Shown: positions 6,134-6,154 of the stretch, in pieces
How positions within the stretch are numbered: the first letter of the stretch is position 1
Layout: each line of letters opens with the position of its first letter
Assembly: GCA_030045215.1 (NCBI GenBank)
Contig: JASIBJ010000276.1
Coordinates: 1 to 6,154 of the forward strand
DNA length: 6,154 nucleotides
Source: Streptosporangiaceae bacterium
Lineage (GTDB): Bacteria; Actinomycetota; Actinomycetes; Streptosporangiales; Streptosporangiaceae
Direction of reading: 5' to 3'
Notes under the pieces: model-generated
Told to the model about the DNA's origin: nothing
The model's database searches: none
The model's input: the letters and a program-made list of their open reading frames with translations, nothing else
Program-made: the position numbers and the translations under genes

Positions 6134-6154
6134 CTGGCCGCCGGCCGCGATCCA

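Overview
The window is GC-rich, with G/C-loaded third codon positions, several GTG starts and purine-rich Shine-Dalgarno (SD) sites. Together with a rarA-DUF948 pair, this points to a high-GC actinobacterium. The genus cannot be told from the sequence. I see no tRNA, rRNA, CRISPR array, transposase or intact insertion sequence.

Left part (1-1944, minus strand): rarA, encoding a replication-associated AAA+ ATPase, is followed downstream by a small membrane-anchored DUF948 protein that runs off the left edge. This is ordinary core-genome content. A 159-bp divergent intergenic region (1945-2103) separates rarA from the plus-strand genes.

Middle (2104-3706, plus strand): a complete microsomal-type epoxide hydrolase with all catalytic residues in place. 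It overlaps or abuts a small, unrecognised membrane protein. That protein's start is unclear: the best ribosome site points to a CTG codon inside the hydrolase gene, and an 18-bp perfect tandem repeat lies just after the hydrolase stop.

Right part (3729-6133, minus strand): a compact four-gene unit reading SRPBCC/AHSA1 protein, ArsR-type repressor, DUF2182 membrane protein, DUF899 thioredoxin-like protein. The first two genes overlap by 14 bp. The unit is preceded by a strong sigma70-like promoter (TTGACG, 17 bp, TATTAT). The promoter is embedded in a 41-bp near-perfect palindrome whose arms are themselves operator-like palindromes (GCAAC-N5-GGTTGC and GCAACC-N4-GGTTGC). The simplest reading is an autoregulated operon: the cysteine-free ArsR protein represses the promoter, and an unknown, probably non-metal, signal releases it to express a lipid/ligand-binding-fold protein, a polytopic membrane protein and a dithiol-type protein. 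A 90-bp repeat-rich gap separates the last two genes.

The operator-promoter and the four-gene cassette are the most interesting parts. The individual protein families are known, but the function of the set is not.
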